DNA of 64,000 nt from Eremomyces bilateralis CBS 781.70 (Eukaryota; Ascomycota; Dothideomycetes; Eremomycetales; Eremomycetaceae). The stretch is from assembly GCF_010015585.1 (NCBI RefSeq), contig NW_022985069.1, positions 1,779,846 to 1,843,845 on the forward strand, in the 5' to 3' direction. The position numbers were made by a program, and so were the translations under genes. Positions within the stretch are counted from its first letter, which is position 1. Every line of letters begins with the position of its first letter. The notes beneath the pieces were generated by a model. It had not been told where the DNA came from. It ran no database searches and saw only the letters and a program-made list of their open reading frames with translations. Shown in pieces: positions 47,250-58,116 of this stretch.

Positions 47250-50200
47250 TTATGAAGGCTCTTCGAATGCCACTTGTCGTCTCTTCTTCTTGACCTTGGT
47301 TGTCGGTGCCAGTGAATCCTCTTGTGCGGCTTGCTGTCCCATCCCTTCCATTGGGGTCGCAGCTTTTGTCTTTTTCTTCTTCTTCTTCTTCTTCTTGACC
47401 TCTTCCGTCCCTTCTGATGCCAGATCCTTAGCAACTTTCGACTTCTTCTTTTTCCTCACTATGGTCCCTTCCGGTGGCCCAACATGATCCTGCACCCTGA
47501 TTGATGCCCTCTCCATTTCTAAGCGTAGACGTTCGATTTCTCGCAATGCCTTTTCTTCCGCCTCACGCTGCTCAATATAAAGCTGATTGCCCTGGTTGCC
47601 CAGCAATGAAAAAGATCCCAGGCCACTAGAGTCAACCTGAAGCAGAGCAGACTTCTTTGACCTGTCAAGGTGGGATGGCACGCTTGAGAGACGCGGAGTA
47701 TCGACCGAACCGGCATCGGCGTCCTCAAGATTTTCATCGCCCAATATCTGTATGTCCCTCTTGGGTTTGCGTCGGGTGCTTGTGAGTGACTGTCCATTTC
47801 GGCTGCTAGGTTCAGCGTCGCTCCTTTCGGTCAGATCCAAGTCCATGATAGGTATCGCGTCGATGTCCACTTGATCGCCATTGTTTGCTTTCAGGATATC
47901 GTGGATAGGTGTGGAGGTGCCGGATCCCCTAGCCCCACCTATGTAGAAAGGGTCGTCTCTATATTTCTCCTGCCGCTCAAGTTGCTGTCTCCGTTTTGTG
48001 TCCGAATCACCCTCATCACTAGAGTTTTGATAGGACGATACCTCCAGCTTGGGAGGCTCTAGTCTTTCTGCCGCTGTGACTGCGTCCAATCTTCTCCTTT
48101 CCTTCTCGAAGTAAAATGAGCGGTACTCGCCCACCGTATCCACATCTTGTTCGAAGTGCTCGATCAATAAGGAACTGAGGTCTTCGTGGATCGGTTTCTC
48201 CAACTCCAAGGCTTCCGGAATAGTTACTTTCCGTTGCGCTGCTGGCGCAACCGGATTTAATTCCATCCCAGAATGCAATGACGGAAGTGCTTGAGTAAGA
48301 AGTAAAGGTGCCTCAAGGATCGGCTGATCCGTCCCTTCCGCTTGAGCAAGAACAGCTTCAGAAATGAGTTTGATGAGTTCAAGGTACTCGACAGACCTCT
48401 CTTGAACCTCTAAGTCGGGGTGGGTCTTCAATCCGTCCAAAAAGTATGAAGCACGGCCAAGCAACAGCGACATCCGTGACCGCCTTGCTTCGGTCCAAGG
48501 CGAGACTTGAACTTTCCCAATGGCCCCTAATACTTTAGGAATCGCTTGAACATAGGTAATTAATGTTTCTGCTGGCAGTAGAGTGGACGAGCTGTGTACT
48601 AGAGAGGAAAGGACTGCCGAGGGGTCTCTGAGGTACTCAGAATACTCACCGACAAGCCACGCTGCGTCATTGAGGACACCTTGGCCCCCAGTGCTAGATT
48701 CAGGAAACAGCTGACCCCGATTCTCGAGGAGTACCAACGATTCAGCTGCTTTAGTAGCTTCCTGTCTCATGCTTCTGACTCTCACGCCCACATTAAGGAG
48801 TTGATTCCCGATCTCTTTTGACACATCATCTTCTACGATTGAGGAAGGAGAGGGAGGAGGACAGGCTTTGACAAGGCTCAGAAGCACACGGAGGTACCAC
48901 TCGAAGTCGTCTGTGATGTTTGCAAACGTATCTCGAGAACACATGTCCAAGATGCGCCGTATGACCAGGTTTCGAAACTCCAGTGGCAGCGGAATTGCTT
49001 GTTGAGTAATATTCTCGGCGGCTTGTAATGACGTTTCTGGGTCTTCGCCATCCGAATCAGCCACCGCTAGCATTCCATCATTTCGGACACGATCATTTTT
49101 CGGATCATCTTCTGGCGCATTTATTGGCGCTGTGAGCAGTTGCTTGACTAGCCGGTCCACAATCGTCATGATGTTCTCACCATCGACCATGCCTCCCGCC
49201 AAATCGAGAGCGCACGCGCGAATGGAGATGTCTTCGTCGTCAATGCATTCGAGGACGACGTCATGATGAGCATTTACCAGGTCGGGATGGGACTTGACGA
49301 TCTTCTGGAATGCTAGGAGGGCCACATATTTCACTACAGTGGCTTTGTATCAGCTACCAAGGAACAAGGGGAACTGGAGACATCTTCGCACGTACAATTT
49401 GGGTCTCGCTCTACGGTGAGCATTCCCCTCAATTTGCTGACGCACAGGCGAGCAACTTCGTCTCCCTCAGCCGTCCCTTGAACACTGTCAAGGATCCCTC
49501 CCTGGACAATTCCGTCGATGCATTCATACAGTAATGACATCGCCATTGTGGTTTTGATGATGTTTGTGAGCGCGGGGAGTAATTTCTTGACCAGCCGAGG
49601 TTCAAGGGGTGTAAGAGTTGCGAACTTGGCAGACTTAGCAATGACCGACGAACACATTTTGCGGAGCATACCAATTTGATGACCTTGATAGCCATCCAGT
49701 TATTCTTGCCCTCTACCAATATCTCGAACAATCGAGGAGCCAAGGGAAGAAAGTCCTGAGGTCGCCTCCAGCCTAGCTCGCAGACCACATTGACGACAGC
49801 CGCAGTGACGCTTGGATCTTCTTGCTCGTCTAGCAAGCGTTCTTTGATCTTGGGCCAAGCCGGCCGAAGAGTCTCGGGATAGACCACAGCCAGTCGGTAT
49901 AATGTCACAACCGTTTTCTTACGAATTGAGACCTGAGAGTGAGACAAGCGTGGTAAAAGATCCGACAGAAGGCTGTTTGCCATGGTGGGATTGATGACAT
50001 GCGGAACAGCTCCCAAAGGAAGACCTATAATGGCAGGTGTAACAGACATAAGATCCTGCGCCCGTCAGAATCGATTCTCTTTGTCAGTTCTCATGCTCAC
50101 CTTCTTCAGCAAATTTTCTGCCAACATGAGGACTTCTGTATCGGCCCGAAAACTCTGAACAGCGGCTAGGTAGCCCACCCGCTTTAGTAAATACTTTGGA

Positions 50201-50538
50201 GAAGACATGACCTCAAGCACATTGAAAGATGCCCATGACATATCATAGCCGAACATTTCCAGATAAGTCAATTTGAGCAAGGCAGTAGCTTTGAGATCTA
50301 TCAATACGTTAGCGACGGCGTAGGGAAGGTAAGGAGAAGCTCCTTCAAGGCGGATAGCTGACCCATATCTTGGCTCTTGATCTCTCTTCTGCACTCGCGA
50401 ACACTGTCTTGGATATACTGTCGTTCATTTCCCTTATGGTTCCGCAACCCGCGGATCAGGTCATAGAGAGATTTCTCAAACCTTGAATGAAGTCAAAGAT
50501 TGCGTAACCACAGAATATACATATTGGAGGACATACAT
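47250..50538 (-). CDS. apl5: AP-3 complex subunit delta
   Basis: This is the large delta adaptin of the AP-3 coat, which sorts cargo from the Golgi/endosome to the vacuole. Six exons, 50537-50538, 50363-50481, 50101-50297, 49672-50055, 49396-49624 and 47250-49333, sum to 1004 aa with consistent phases. The N-terminus MFEKSLYDLIRGLRNHKG is exactly the family start. Its ATG is split by an intron: AT at 50537-50538, G at 50481, donor GTATGT, and an AAG acceptor. The HEAT-repeat trunk (QDMDLKATALLKLTYLEMFG, MSSPKYLLKRVGYLA) fills the first 600 residues. The rest is an acidic/basic hinge with a Lys-rich run near the end. The upstream frame has a stop just before the split codon, so no earlier start is available. 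Confidence 0.96.
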
Positions 50539-51230
50539 GGTTATCTTGGAGGTGTATTTTCGGACCACTCTTTGCGAGATCAATGTCCGTAGCGAAAGCC
50601 CGAAGTGTTATGATACTCAAAAAGCCGAAGACCGTGCCGAGTTGTACTGCATATCTCAACAGTAAATCGGCCTATCTGTTAATGATGAGTCAGATGGATC
50701 AGATGTCTCTATGTCCGCCCATATTCTGCGGAAGTCATAGGTCAAGTCTGGTGCGGGTTCATATGGAGGTAAGAGGCGTCCCCGGTTCTGACTTGATCGA
50801 GGTCCGACTTTCGGTTAGGACGCTTCAGGATACAAATTCCCTGGGTGTTCAACTCGAAGCTGTGATGATACGTATTTCTTAAATCGCAATGTTCGGGAGC
50901 ATCACGTTAATCACAATGCGATGAGCGTCTGGTGAATCTGATACTGAAGTGTCGTAATGAAGTTAGGCCCACAAGTTGTCAATGAACCAATCAGCAGCCA
51001 AGACCTCCGACGTCGTCTGTCCATCAATTCAAGGGAACCTGCCGACATCTGCCACTCCCAAAGGTCCGTACTATCAAGCTACCAGCTACATAACGGATTG
51101 ACGGTACATCGCTGCAAACCACCTGTTCACCCCGGATTGAATCTTTCTTTGCGACTTGGTTTCCCGAGCTTCCGAAGACTCCAACCCATCCTCCGTCCGT
51201 CGATTACACTCCACCGATTCACGCGTCACC
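50539..51230. other. Divergent promoter region
   Basis: About 690 bp between AP-3 delta (minus) and EMC2 (plus). No gene is supported. Confidence 0.6.
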
Positions 51231-52327
51231 ATGTCCACCGAACTTCTCAACCCTTCCTCCTCTGGTCGCCCCGAGACTGCTCTGCGAATTTCACAACAGG
51301 CTCCCGACGTCCTCAAACGGACAGCAAAGACCTCGCTACCTTTCCCCTTATCGGTTCTATTCTCCTCCGAAAAACAAGAGACATGGGTGGAGCTCGAGAA
51401 TCTCCTGGTCGCGTGTCTTCGGACAGGTGACGACAAATCAGCACGGCTATGCCTCGATAGGCTCACCTCTCGGTTCGGCGAGCAGAATGAGCGCATCCTT
51501 GCTCTACGAGGACTCTATGAGGAGGCGATAGCACAAGATGGCAAGGCCGTGAATGCGATTCTGACGACCTATTACGATAATTTGCTAGCGGAGGACCCGA
51601 CGAATATGCCGATTCGGAAACGGCGTATCGCCCTACTGAAGTCCATGTCGAAGACAGGGGACGCGATTGCCGGGCTTGTGGAGCTTCTGGTTACCTCGCC
51701 TATCGATGCGGAATCATGGGCGGAATTGGCCGATTTATATTTCTCACAAAACCTATTCCCACAAGCGATCTATTGCCTGGAGGAAGTTCTCCTTATTGTC
51801 CCAAATGCTTGGAACGTACGTATTGGCCTCTAACCATTGTAGCCAATCGATATCGGCTAACCGCGAGTTAGATGCATGCTCGGCTCGGAGAGGTCCTTTT
51901 CCTATCGGCAGAGAGCAATTCCAATGCAAGGGACGCTGCACTGAAGGATCTGAGCAACTCTTTGAAGAGGTTTTGCCGTAGCATCGAGCTCTGTGATAAT
52001 TACCTTAGAGCATTTTACGGACTTAAAATGGTAGATTCTTCCTACAATGATTCCTGGATCATCTGACTAACTCGACTGAAGGTCTCCAGCAAACTGATAT
52101 CGCTCCTAGAAGTGGAGACCAAGACAGTTTCGAAGGATAAGACCGGCGAGCTTAGCGTGCCTGACAAAGCTACCGTCGAATCCCTCAACGAATTGGCAAC
52201 CTCGAAGCTCGTGGAAATACTTCGGAAAGGTTCGAGCGGAGAGCATGGTTGGGATGGCTACGAGGATGCAGAGCTCGTTGCAATCCAAGCGCTACTGGAT
52301 CAAACGTCGCAGAAAGTTGAGCGATGA
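51231..52327 (+). CDS. emc2: ER membrane protein complex subunit 2 (EMC2)
   Basis: EMC2 is the cytosolic TPR subunit of the EMC, which inserts tail-anchored and multipass proteins into the ER membrane. Exons 51231-51815, 51872-52030 and 52082-52327 give 329 aa, close to the family norm. TPR-like helices are evident: SARLCLDRLTSRFG, RRIALLKSMSKTGDAIAGL, ESWAELADLYFSQNLFPQA and YCLEEVLLIVPNAW. The junction NAWN|MHARLGEVL restores the family consensus, and LRAFYGLKMVSSKL follows. ATG 51231 is the first Met in good context. A GTG-led upstream extension is dismissed. Confidence 0.94.
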
Positions 52328-53038
52328 AGTGAGAAAGGAGGAGAAAGTGTTCTAAAACCAAGCTCAGCTTGAGAGGGAGCCGCACAGTCCGGTGGAGGAA
52401 CTTCAAGGCCGTCGCTGTGGCTGTTGTATGGGTACCGTCACACAGGATCCATTTCGACCGAGGGAGCAGGCGTCCTGCCTGTTAATGGTCTTCAGTCACC
52501 GAGGAGAGTCGTCTTGGAGGTCGTTACTACAATCGTCGGGATGAAAATGGTTGGGTAACCGTCCTGTCTGTACTTGAACATGGTCAACAGGAGTGGTCAA
52601 AAATCACACAGGACGTTTGGGGTAACTAATGAGTACAGGAGTGAGCCTTGTAATAGTACATGGAGCGATATTCGTGCAATTCAACGGATGACTTCAAATA
52701 ATCACCCAATTATCTTTTCAAGTCCAGGCCCAATATTAATCATACCTTAAATCATGCCTTGATAACTACGTGTAATTGGATTCTAGTTGCCTTGCTTATT
52801 ATCGGAAAGAATGAGAATATATATTGCAGAACTGGCAGTGTAATATTAACTCGATTCTGTGTGGCCCCTGCGCAACAGTTTATCATTGGACATCGAATTA
52901 TCGAGAGACGAAAGTGAATCTCTCCGGGTCATCGTTCATGTTGAATTCCCATCCCACTCCTTCAATAATTCCCCCCAGCATAACCATCGAAGAAACCGTC
53001 CTATCTCTTCGGCTTGCGGTCAGATACGAGTAATCGCA
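52328..53038. other. Intergenic region
   Basis: About 710 bp between two plus-strand genes. An in-frame extension of the next gene upstream to 52859 has leader-like composition. Confidence 0.6.
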
Positions 53039-53789
53039 ATGGCTGTCAGCGAAATTGTCACCGACCCAACCCTGCAGAGCGTTCTTGAAGCTGCAGAACG
53101 AGCGCGGAAACAATGCATCGAACTCCTTCAACTGCTTGAGCAATCATCCGAATCCACCGATAGTTCCACACCAGAGTTCGAGTCAGAGCTGTCCACGCAA
53201 CAGAAAAGCGTCTTTGCTCGGCTGTCGCAACTGCGAGCCATCAATCGCAATGCCATCATCGGGGTTCGCCAAACGAAACAAGCGACAGCGGATGCCCGGC
53301 ATGAAGTCGATATGTTGCATTTGCAGTTGCAAAATCTGTACTACGAGCAACGGCATCTGAGAGGCGAGATCGCAGCATGTGAAGCCTATGAGTATGGGAA
53401 CTACAATTGCTCTATCTAGAATTGGTTATTGACGAGAGCGACAGTCACAAATACCAACAACTACCACTCATTCCGGTCGAAGACTTCCTTCAGCAGTGTC
53501 CAGAACATCAAACCGACGACGAACATGAGCTTATGATTGCGCGAATTAATCACGAGCATGCAGAGCGACAGGCCCTTGAGGAGACGCGACAAGGACTACT
53601 GAAGGAGAAGCAAGGCCTCATTGCGGAGAACAAGAAGCGGAAGGATGACCTGGCAAACATTGACAAGGATTTGGAGAAGTTCATTGAGGTATAGTCCAGG
53701 CCAGAAATTATATTGACGTGTATGACGCCCTAGCTGACCACTTCTAGGCCGCCACGCCGATTATCAAGACCTTTGAGAAGGAATACTGA
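53039..53789 (+). CDS. THOC5-like THO complex / mRNA export protein
   Basis: Exons 53039-53391, 53445-53688 and 53748-53789 give 212 aa. The product matches the conserved N-terminal part of THOC5/Fmip1, a THO/TREX subunit linking transcription to mRNA export. The matching run is LQNLYYEQRHLRGEI, then (across intron 1) YQQLPLIPVEDFL, then LMIARINHEHAERQALEE and ENKKRKDDLA, and a final FEKEY. Most of the protein is predicted coiled coil. Fungal members end after this module, so the length is normal although far shorter than animal THOC5. ATG 53039 starts MAVSEIVTDP. Confidence 0.92.
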
Positions 53790-54128
53790 GGGCTACGTGC
53801 GTGTCTGAGTATTATGCCTCACGCTTGGCCTCGAATACGACGAATGTATGAGTTGCACATCCAGCCAAGGTTTAGGAGAAATGTACGGATTAGCATTTAT
53901 CCAGCTGCGATTTTGAATGCTAGACCGTGTGGGAAGTGCGATGATCGAAAACAGCGCTCAAGATGCATCGCTACCAGCTAGAAATTTCGAAGAAATCGTT
54001 CGTAAAACTCTTCTGCGAACAACAATCTTTGCCCAGATGGTTCCCATTCGAGGCCCAACCCATCCCAGACCAAGGTATGCCAACTCCAGAACCGAATTAG
54101 GACCGTCCCTGCCGATGCCACCGACTCT
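53790..54128. other. Short convergent intergenic gap
   Basis: About 340 bp between convergent genes, likely terminator space. Confidence 0.6.
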
Positions 54129-54925
54129 TTATGAACTGACGACGTGCGCAAACACCTTAGAAGCCAAATCCGCTAGAAGTCGGGATTTCTCCGATTGCGG
54201 CAGTTCTTGAAACACGGAATATACACTTTTGCCTCGCGCGTCTCGTACCGCTCCAAGCCGGTTGCCGGCCACTGCACCCGCGATGGCGCCGGGGAAATTG
54301 GCGACGATAAACCCCATCGCTCCACCACTCAAGCCGCCCACGACGCTCCAGAATTTGCCGGTCGGCTGCGCTCGCTCGCCTTCGGCCATCCCCTCCTCGC
54401 GCAGCATTTCCTCGAACACGCTGCCGAACTGGTCATTGTCAAATTCCTCGCGATTTCGGTTCGAACCGAATCCGAATGCGGACCACGGGAACGAGCCAGG
54501 GGTTCGACCCGTATCGTATTGCGGAACCTCCTCCTCGGCCGGTTCCTCGGCGAAGCCATGGTATGCTCGAGCAGCATCGTATTCGCGTCGACGGGTGGGG
54601 TCGGAAAGCGTGTAATAAGCGTCGTTGATCTCTTGGAATTTCTTCGTACGGGTCTGCCGCTGGGGAGAATCGGCTGGAACGCGGTCTGGATGGTGTTTTA
54701 AGGCGGCTCTGCAGATAAAACATGTTAGACTCGGTACCCCTGGGTCGCAAGCGAATGGCTCCCATGAAAGGGGATGGTTGTCGCATACTTCTTGTAAGCG
54801 TCGCGAATTTGTTGCTGGGTGGCTTTGGGGTCGATTTCAAGGGCCACGTAGAAGTCGACTGGGGGGCCTTTCGGTGTCAGTACGTCGCCATGGAATGACA
54901 GAGCAGGTAAATACTCACCTGCCAT
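54129..54925 (-). CDS. J-domain (DnaJ-like) co-chaperone
   Basis: Exons 54919-54925, 54789-54858 and 54129-54708 give 218 aa. The first exon is only seven nucleotides (ATG GCA G). The J domain occupies residues 3-75: DFYVALEIDPKATQQQIRDAYKK, spliced to AALKHHPDRVP (HPD motif intact) and FQEINDAYYTLSDPTRRREYD. The central part is acidic with Gly/Phe (FGFGSNRNREEFD). A C-terminal Gly/Ala-rich hydrophobic segment (VVGGLSGGAMGFIVANFPGAIAGAVAG) could insert in a membrane. There is no zinc-finger domain, so it is a class C J protein. Compartment and client are unknown. Confidence 0.92.
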
Positions 54926-57900
54926 CGCGGTGGAATGAAGGTTTCAAGTGGCAATGTGCAATGTCTGTAGGAAAGCAAGTATAGCGGGAAATAAGAAAAG
55001 GCTCCCGAGAGGCTTTGATTGTGTGAACTGTATGAGATTATAATAGAGTATCTGGTGGATAGTGTACTTTACATGTATGGAGGAAGAGTGGTGGTGTACT
55101 ACGTGGAATCTATCATGATATTCGAGGTTCAAGTTCTGGCCCAAGTTCTGGCCCGAAGGTGTCCAGACTGCAGCGATGGGCAAATCCTGGCAATGACGTC
55201 GTTGTGGTAACTTGTTGCCTCAATTGCTGCCTCAGCCTGATCGACAAGACGACAGGCGATTTCGCGAACCAACCTCATGCGTGTCCTTATCACTCTTACC
55301 GTCCTCCTCATTTCGCTCGTCTCGTCCAACCACTTAGGTACCTGTACTCAAGACTCTCTGTACATCCCTCAAGTGATACATCCAATACATGCTTCCTTCG
55401 AAAATATTAGCTTTCCTTGTGTGTTGACTGGGACAATCGTTCGAGTCACATCTGCACTCGGTCGCCGATTCAATCAAACGAAGTTTGCATTATACATGAT
55501 CATGAGTCCATGAGTAACTTTCTTTCCGTTATTCTCAAGTCTTCTCGCAGCCTGCATACCTCGAAAGACTAATTCCGCCTGAGGATCGCTTGCAATGCTA
55601 GCTGCGTTCATGGCGATGCCGCTGAGGGGTGAAATGGATGGCAAAGTGCCACGACCCTCTGCCGCAACAATGCTGTGGCAGTCGTCGAGTGAACGGTCGT
55701 GACGCCGCATGTCTCGGCTAGGACGATGATCGTGGTCACCTGGATGAAGTCTAGCGCGACCTAGCCGTCGGATCCTTCGAAGGCGCCATAGCATGAAGGT
55801 CCAATCCAAGTCAATCGGCGGGCTTGCCTGCTTGTCGGACATGATGAAGGATCTCACGAGCGATGCGCCCAAGCATGGCGGCTCAAAATATAATTGACTG
55901 GACCAGTCAATCACGAGACTCGCCTCGAAGCAACATATATTCGAGGCTGTGCCTGCAATCGTAAATAGAATGCGAGAGGAAGCGCGTGCTTCGCAAGTTG
56001 CATATCCTACGATGCAGAGCTCGTTGGCTGCCTTCGACCAGTGTATATTTGGTCGGTGCTAGCTAGGCGCCTAGTCTATCCGTGCAAATGAAGTTCAGTT
56101 GAACGAGGTTCGGCAACAGGACTGCGCTCAAATTGAGTACATATATCTTGCGCGGTATGGCCCAATTTCACATGGGCGGGAGAATATCAATCTTCTGAGT
56201 TCTTATTTTCCCTGCAACGCGATTCTTCCACACAACCAGGGATATATCATAGCAGGTCGATCTAATTCCATTTCTTCAGAGCTACGCCAAACCGACCCCA
56301 CACATAGTGGGAAAGCAGAACGATACAGAATCTCTTGCTTGTGCCGTATCTTACCCGGCTCTATCATTCGAGCCTTGAATTACGCAACGGGATCGTCGTT
56401 CTTCCAAGGAACAAATCAAGACCAGACTAATTTCCCGAGCATCTGGTTCGTGGCTTCAGCTCCATTCTCATTTCTCGTCCGCGGCGCTTAAGGAATACCA
56501 ATCTTGCGCATCGGTCAGTGTTTATCATCCTAGCTACGCGCATTGCGGGAGCCGTAGCCGCGTGTTTTGGTAGGGGAATTGCTTGTACGGGGAATGACAG
56601 TCCTAACAAGAGGTTGGGCCAATTAATACATACTAGAAGCTAATATTGCCACAGTCCAGTCCATTACCCTCTCCAACAGCCCGATCATTTCTCGCTAGCT
56701 CTACAACCACATTTTCCGACCACCGTTAGGATCTCTTCCTGAGTCTGCAGTCTACGGAGTAGTCTGGCGAGGTTGATGGGACTGTGTTGCATTATCCAGT
56801 CCTGTCCGTCCGTATCCTCGTCTTCTGTCTGGAACAGGGCATACAGCACCGAGGACCTTCCTCTGCTTCGTCCTCGCCCCTCGGTAGTTCCGTCACCGCA
56901 GTACATACTCGTCTCTCCGTTCTCTCTAAACACAGGAGGTGCAGTAACGAAGTTGAGTGTCCGACCAATTGGAACCCGATCCCGACGCCTCTAACACCTC
57001 AAAATAGAAGCCGCGACTGAGGTTGCTGAAGTTGAGACGAATCGGGATTAGTGAGGGTTAGTACGAATTAGCGTCGGCGCTATTGTTTCTTATTGGCCCA
57101 TACCCCTACATACCCCAACTTCAGCCTCCGACACTCATGTCTCATGATTGGCTGTCCACTTCAACTTTACGCGCCCGTCAATCCTCCTGCAGTTCCGCAT
57201 TGAAACTCATGCATCATCAACTTTGATCAACCACATCGATTTCTCCCTCACTCTCTCTCGCCGTTTCATATCCCTCTTCCATTCCACTCGCTTTTCCAAC
57301 TCTCTAACCGCCCTCAATCACAGCGGACCCCAGAAATCCGACCATACGGTCCCTCCGCTGATTGGTCTCTCGCCCTCCCCATTCCTTTTGACCCCCAATT
57401 CCCCCGCTATTACAAACCGACCGTGCTTGAACTTTGCAGCGCTTTGTTTCGTGCTCTCCTCTTCTCTGTTACGTTCCGACTTTGGTTCGCTGTCTGTCTG
57501 CCGCCTTGTCCTTGTCAGATACCTTGGTTTGGAGCAATTGCTGAAGTTTCCTCCATCGCTGCTGTCCAACGCAGAGATTCCTGCTGCGAAGTAACGGAGT
57601 CCCCGCGGAGTGCGTAACGCTGGATTGAGTCACTCTCCTTGCCCACTAACTTTGGGCACTACCTTGGGACAGTCTGAAGGATTACGGCCTGGAGAACAGG
57701 GCACAAGGGCTGCAGGCTTTCCGGCAAATCAAACTACAGGTATGTCAAATGTTGGACAAGAGCTCCACCAACTTCCCCTCGCTCCATCATTGGTATATCC
57801 CCGTAGCGTAACGCATGGTCCACACCGCGCATGCTATGTATCCGTGCAAACGACCACCAGCCTGGCTGCTATGCGTAGCGTCCGCTGCCCTGTCGGTCCA

Positions 57901-58116
57901 TGTCATATACATGGTGCACTTTCCTTCCCCCTCGTCTTCCTCTTTCCTATTTCCTACCCATCAAGTTGGTCGCTCGCTACTTTGACTAGCACTTCTGCTC
58001 GGTCTGGAGCGTCAGCTGCTTGGTCCTCTCTATGCCGTTTCACCTCATGCCTCTATATTCCTCAGTCGTTTCCTCGTTCGCCTAATTCGGCCTATATTCG
58101 CAATACTTGATGATAT
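54926..58116. other. Long intergenic/leader region
   Basis: About 3.2 kb. The left half holds a weak small secreted-protein candidate (55277-55513). The right part, from about 57150, is pyrimidine-rich and open in several frames and is most likely the long transcribed leader of the Ser/Pro-rich gene. A GTATGT at 57740 could start a leader intron. Confidence 0.5.
55277..55513 (+). CDS. Candidate small secreted protein (weak)
   Basis: A 78-codon frame opens with a convincing signal-peptide pattern (MRVLITLTVLLISLVSSN), followed by 60 residues with two Cys and two N-glycosylation-type sequons (NIS, NQT). No homology is recognised, and the length allows chance. It lies antisense to another unsupported frame. 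Listed because small secreted proteins are often missed. Confidence 0.2.
   Translation: MRVLITLTVLLISLVSSNHLGTCTQDSLYIPQVIHPIHASFENISFPCVLTGTIVRVTSALGRRFNQTKFALYMIMSP

Noticed and set aside
55474-55914. 146-codon minus-strand frame
   Set aside because: Arg/His-rich composition without motif or splice partner; not supportable.
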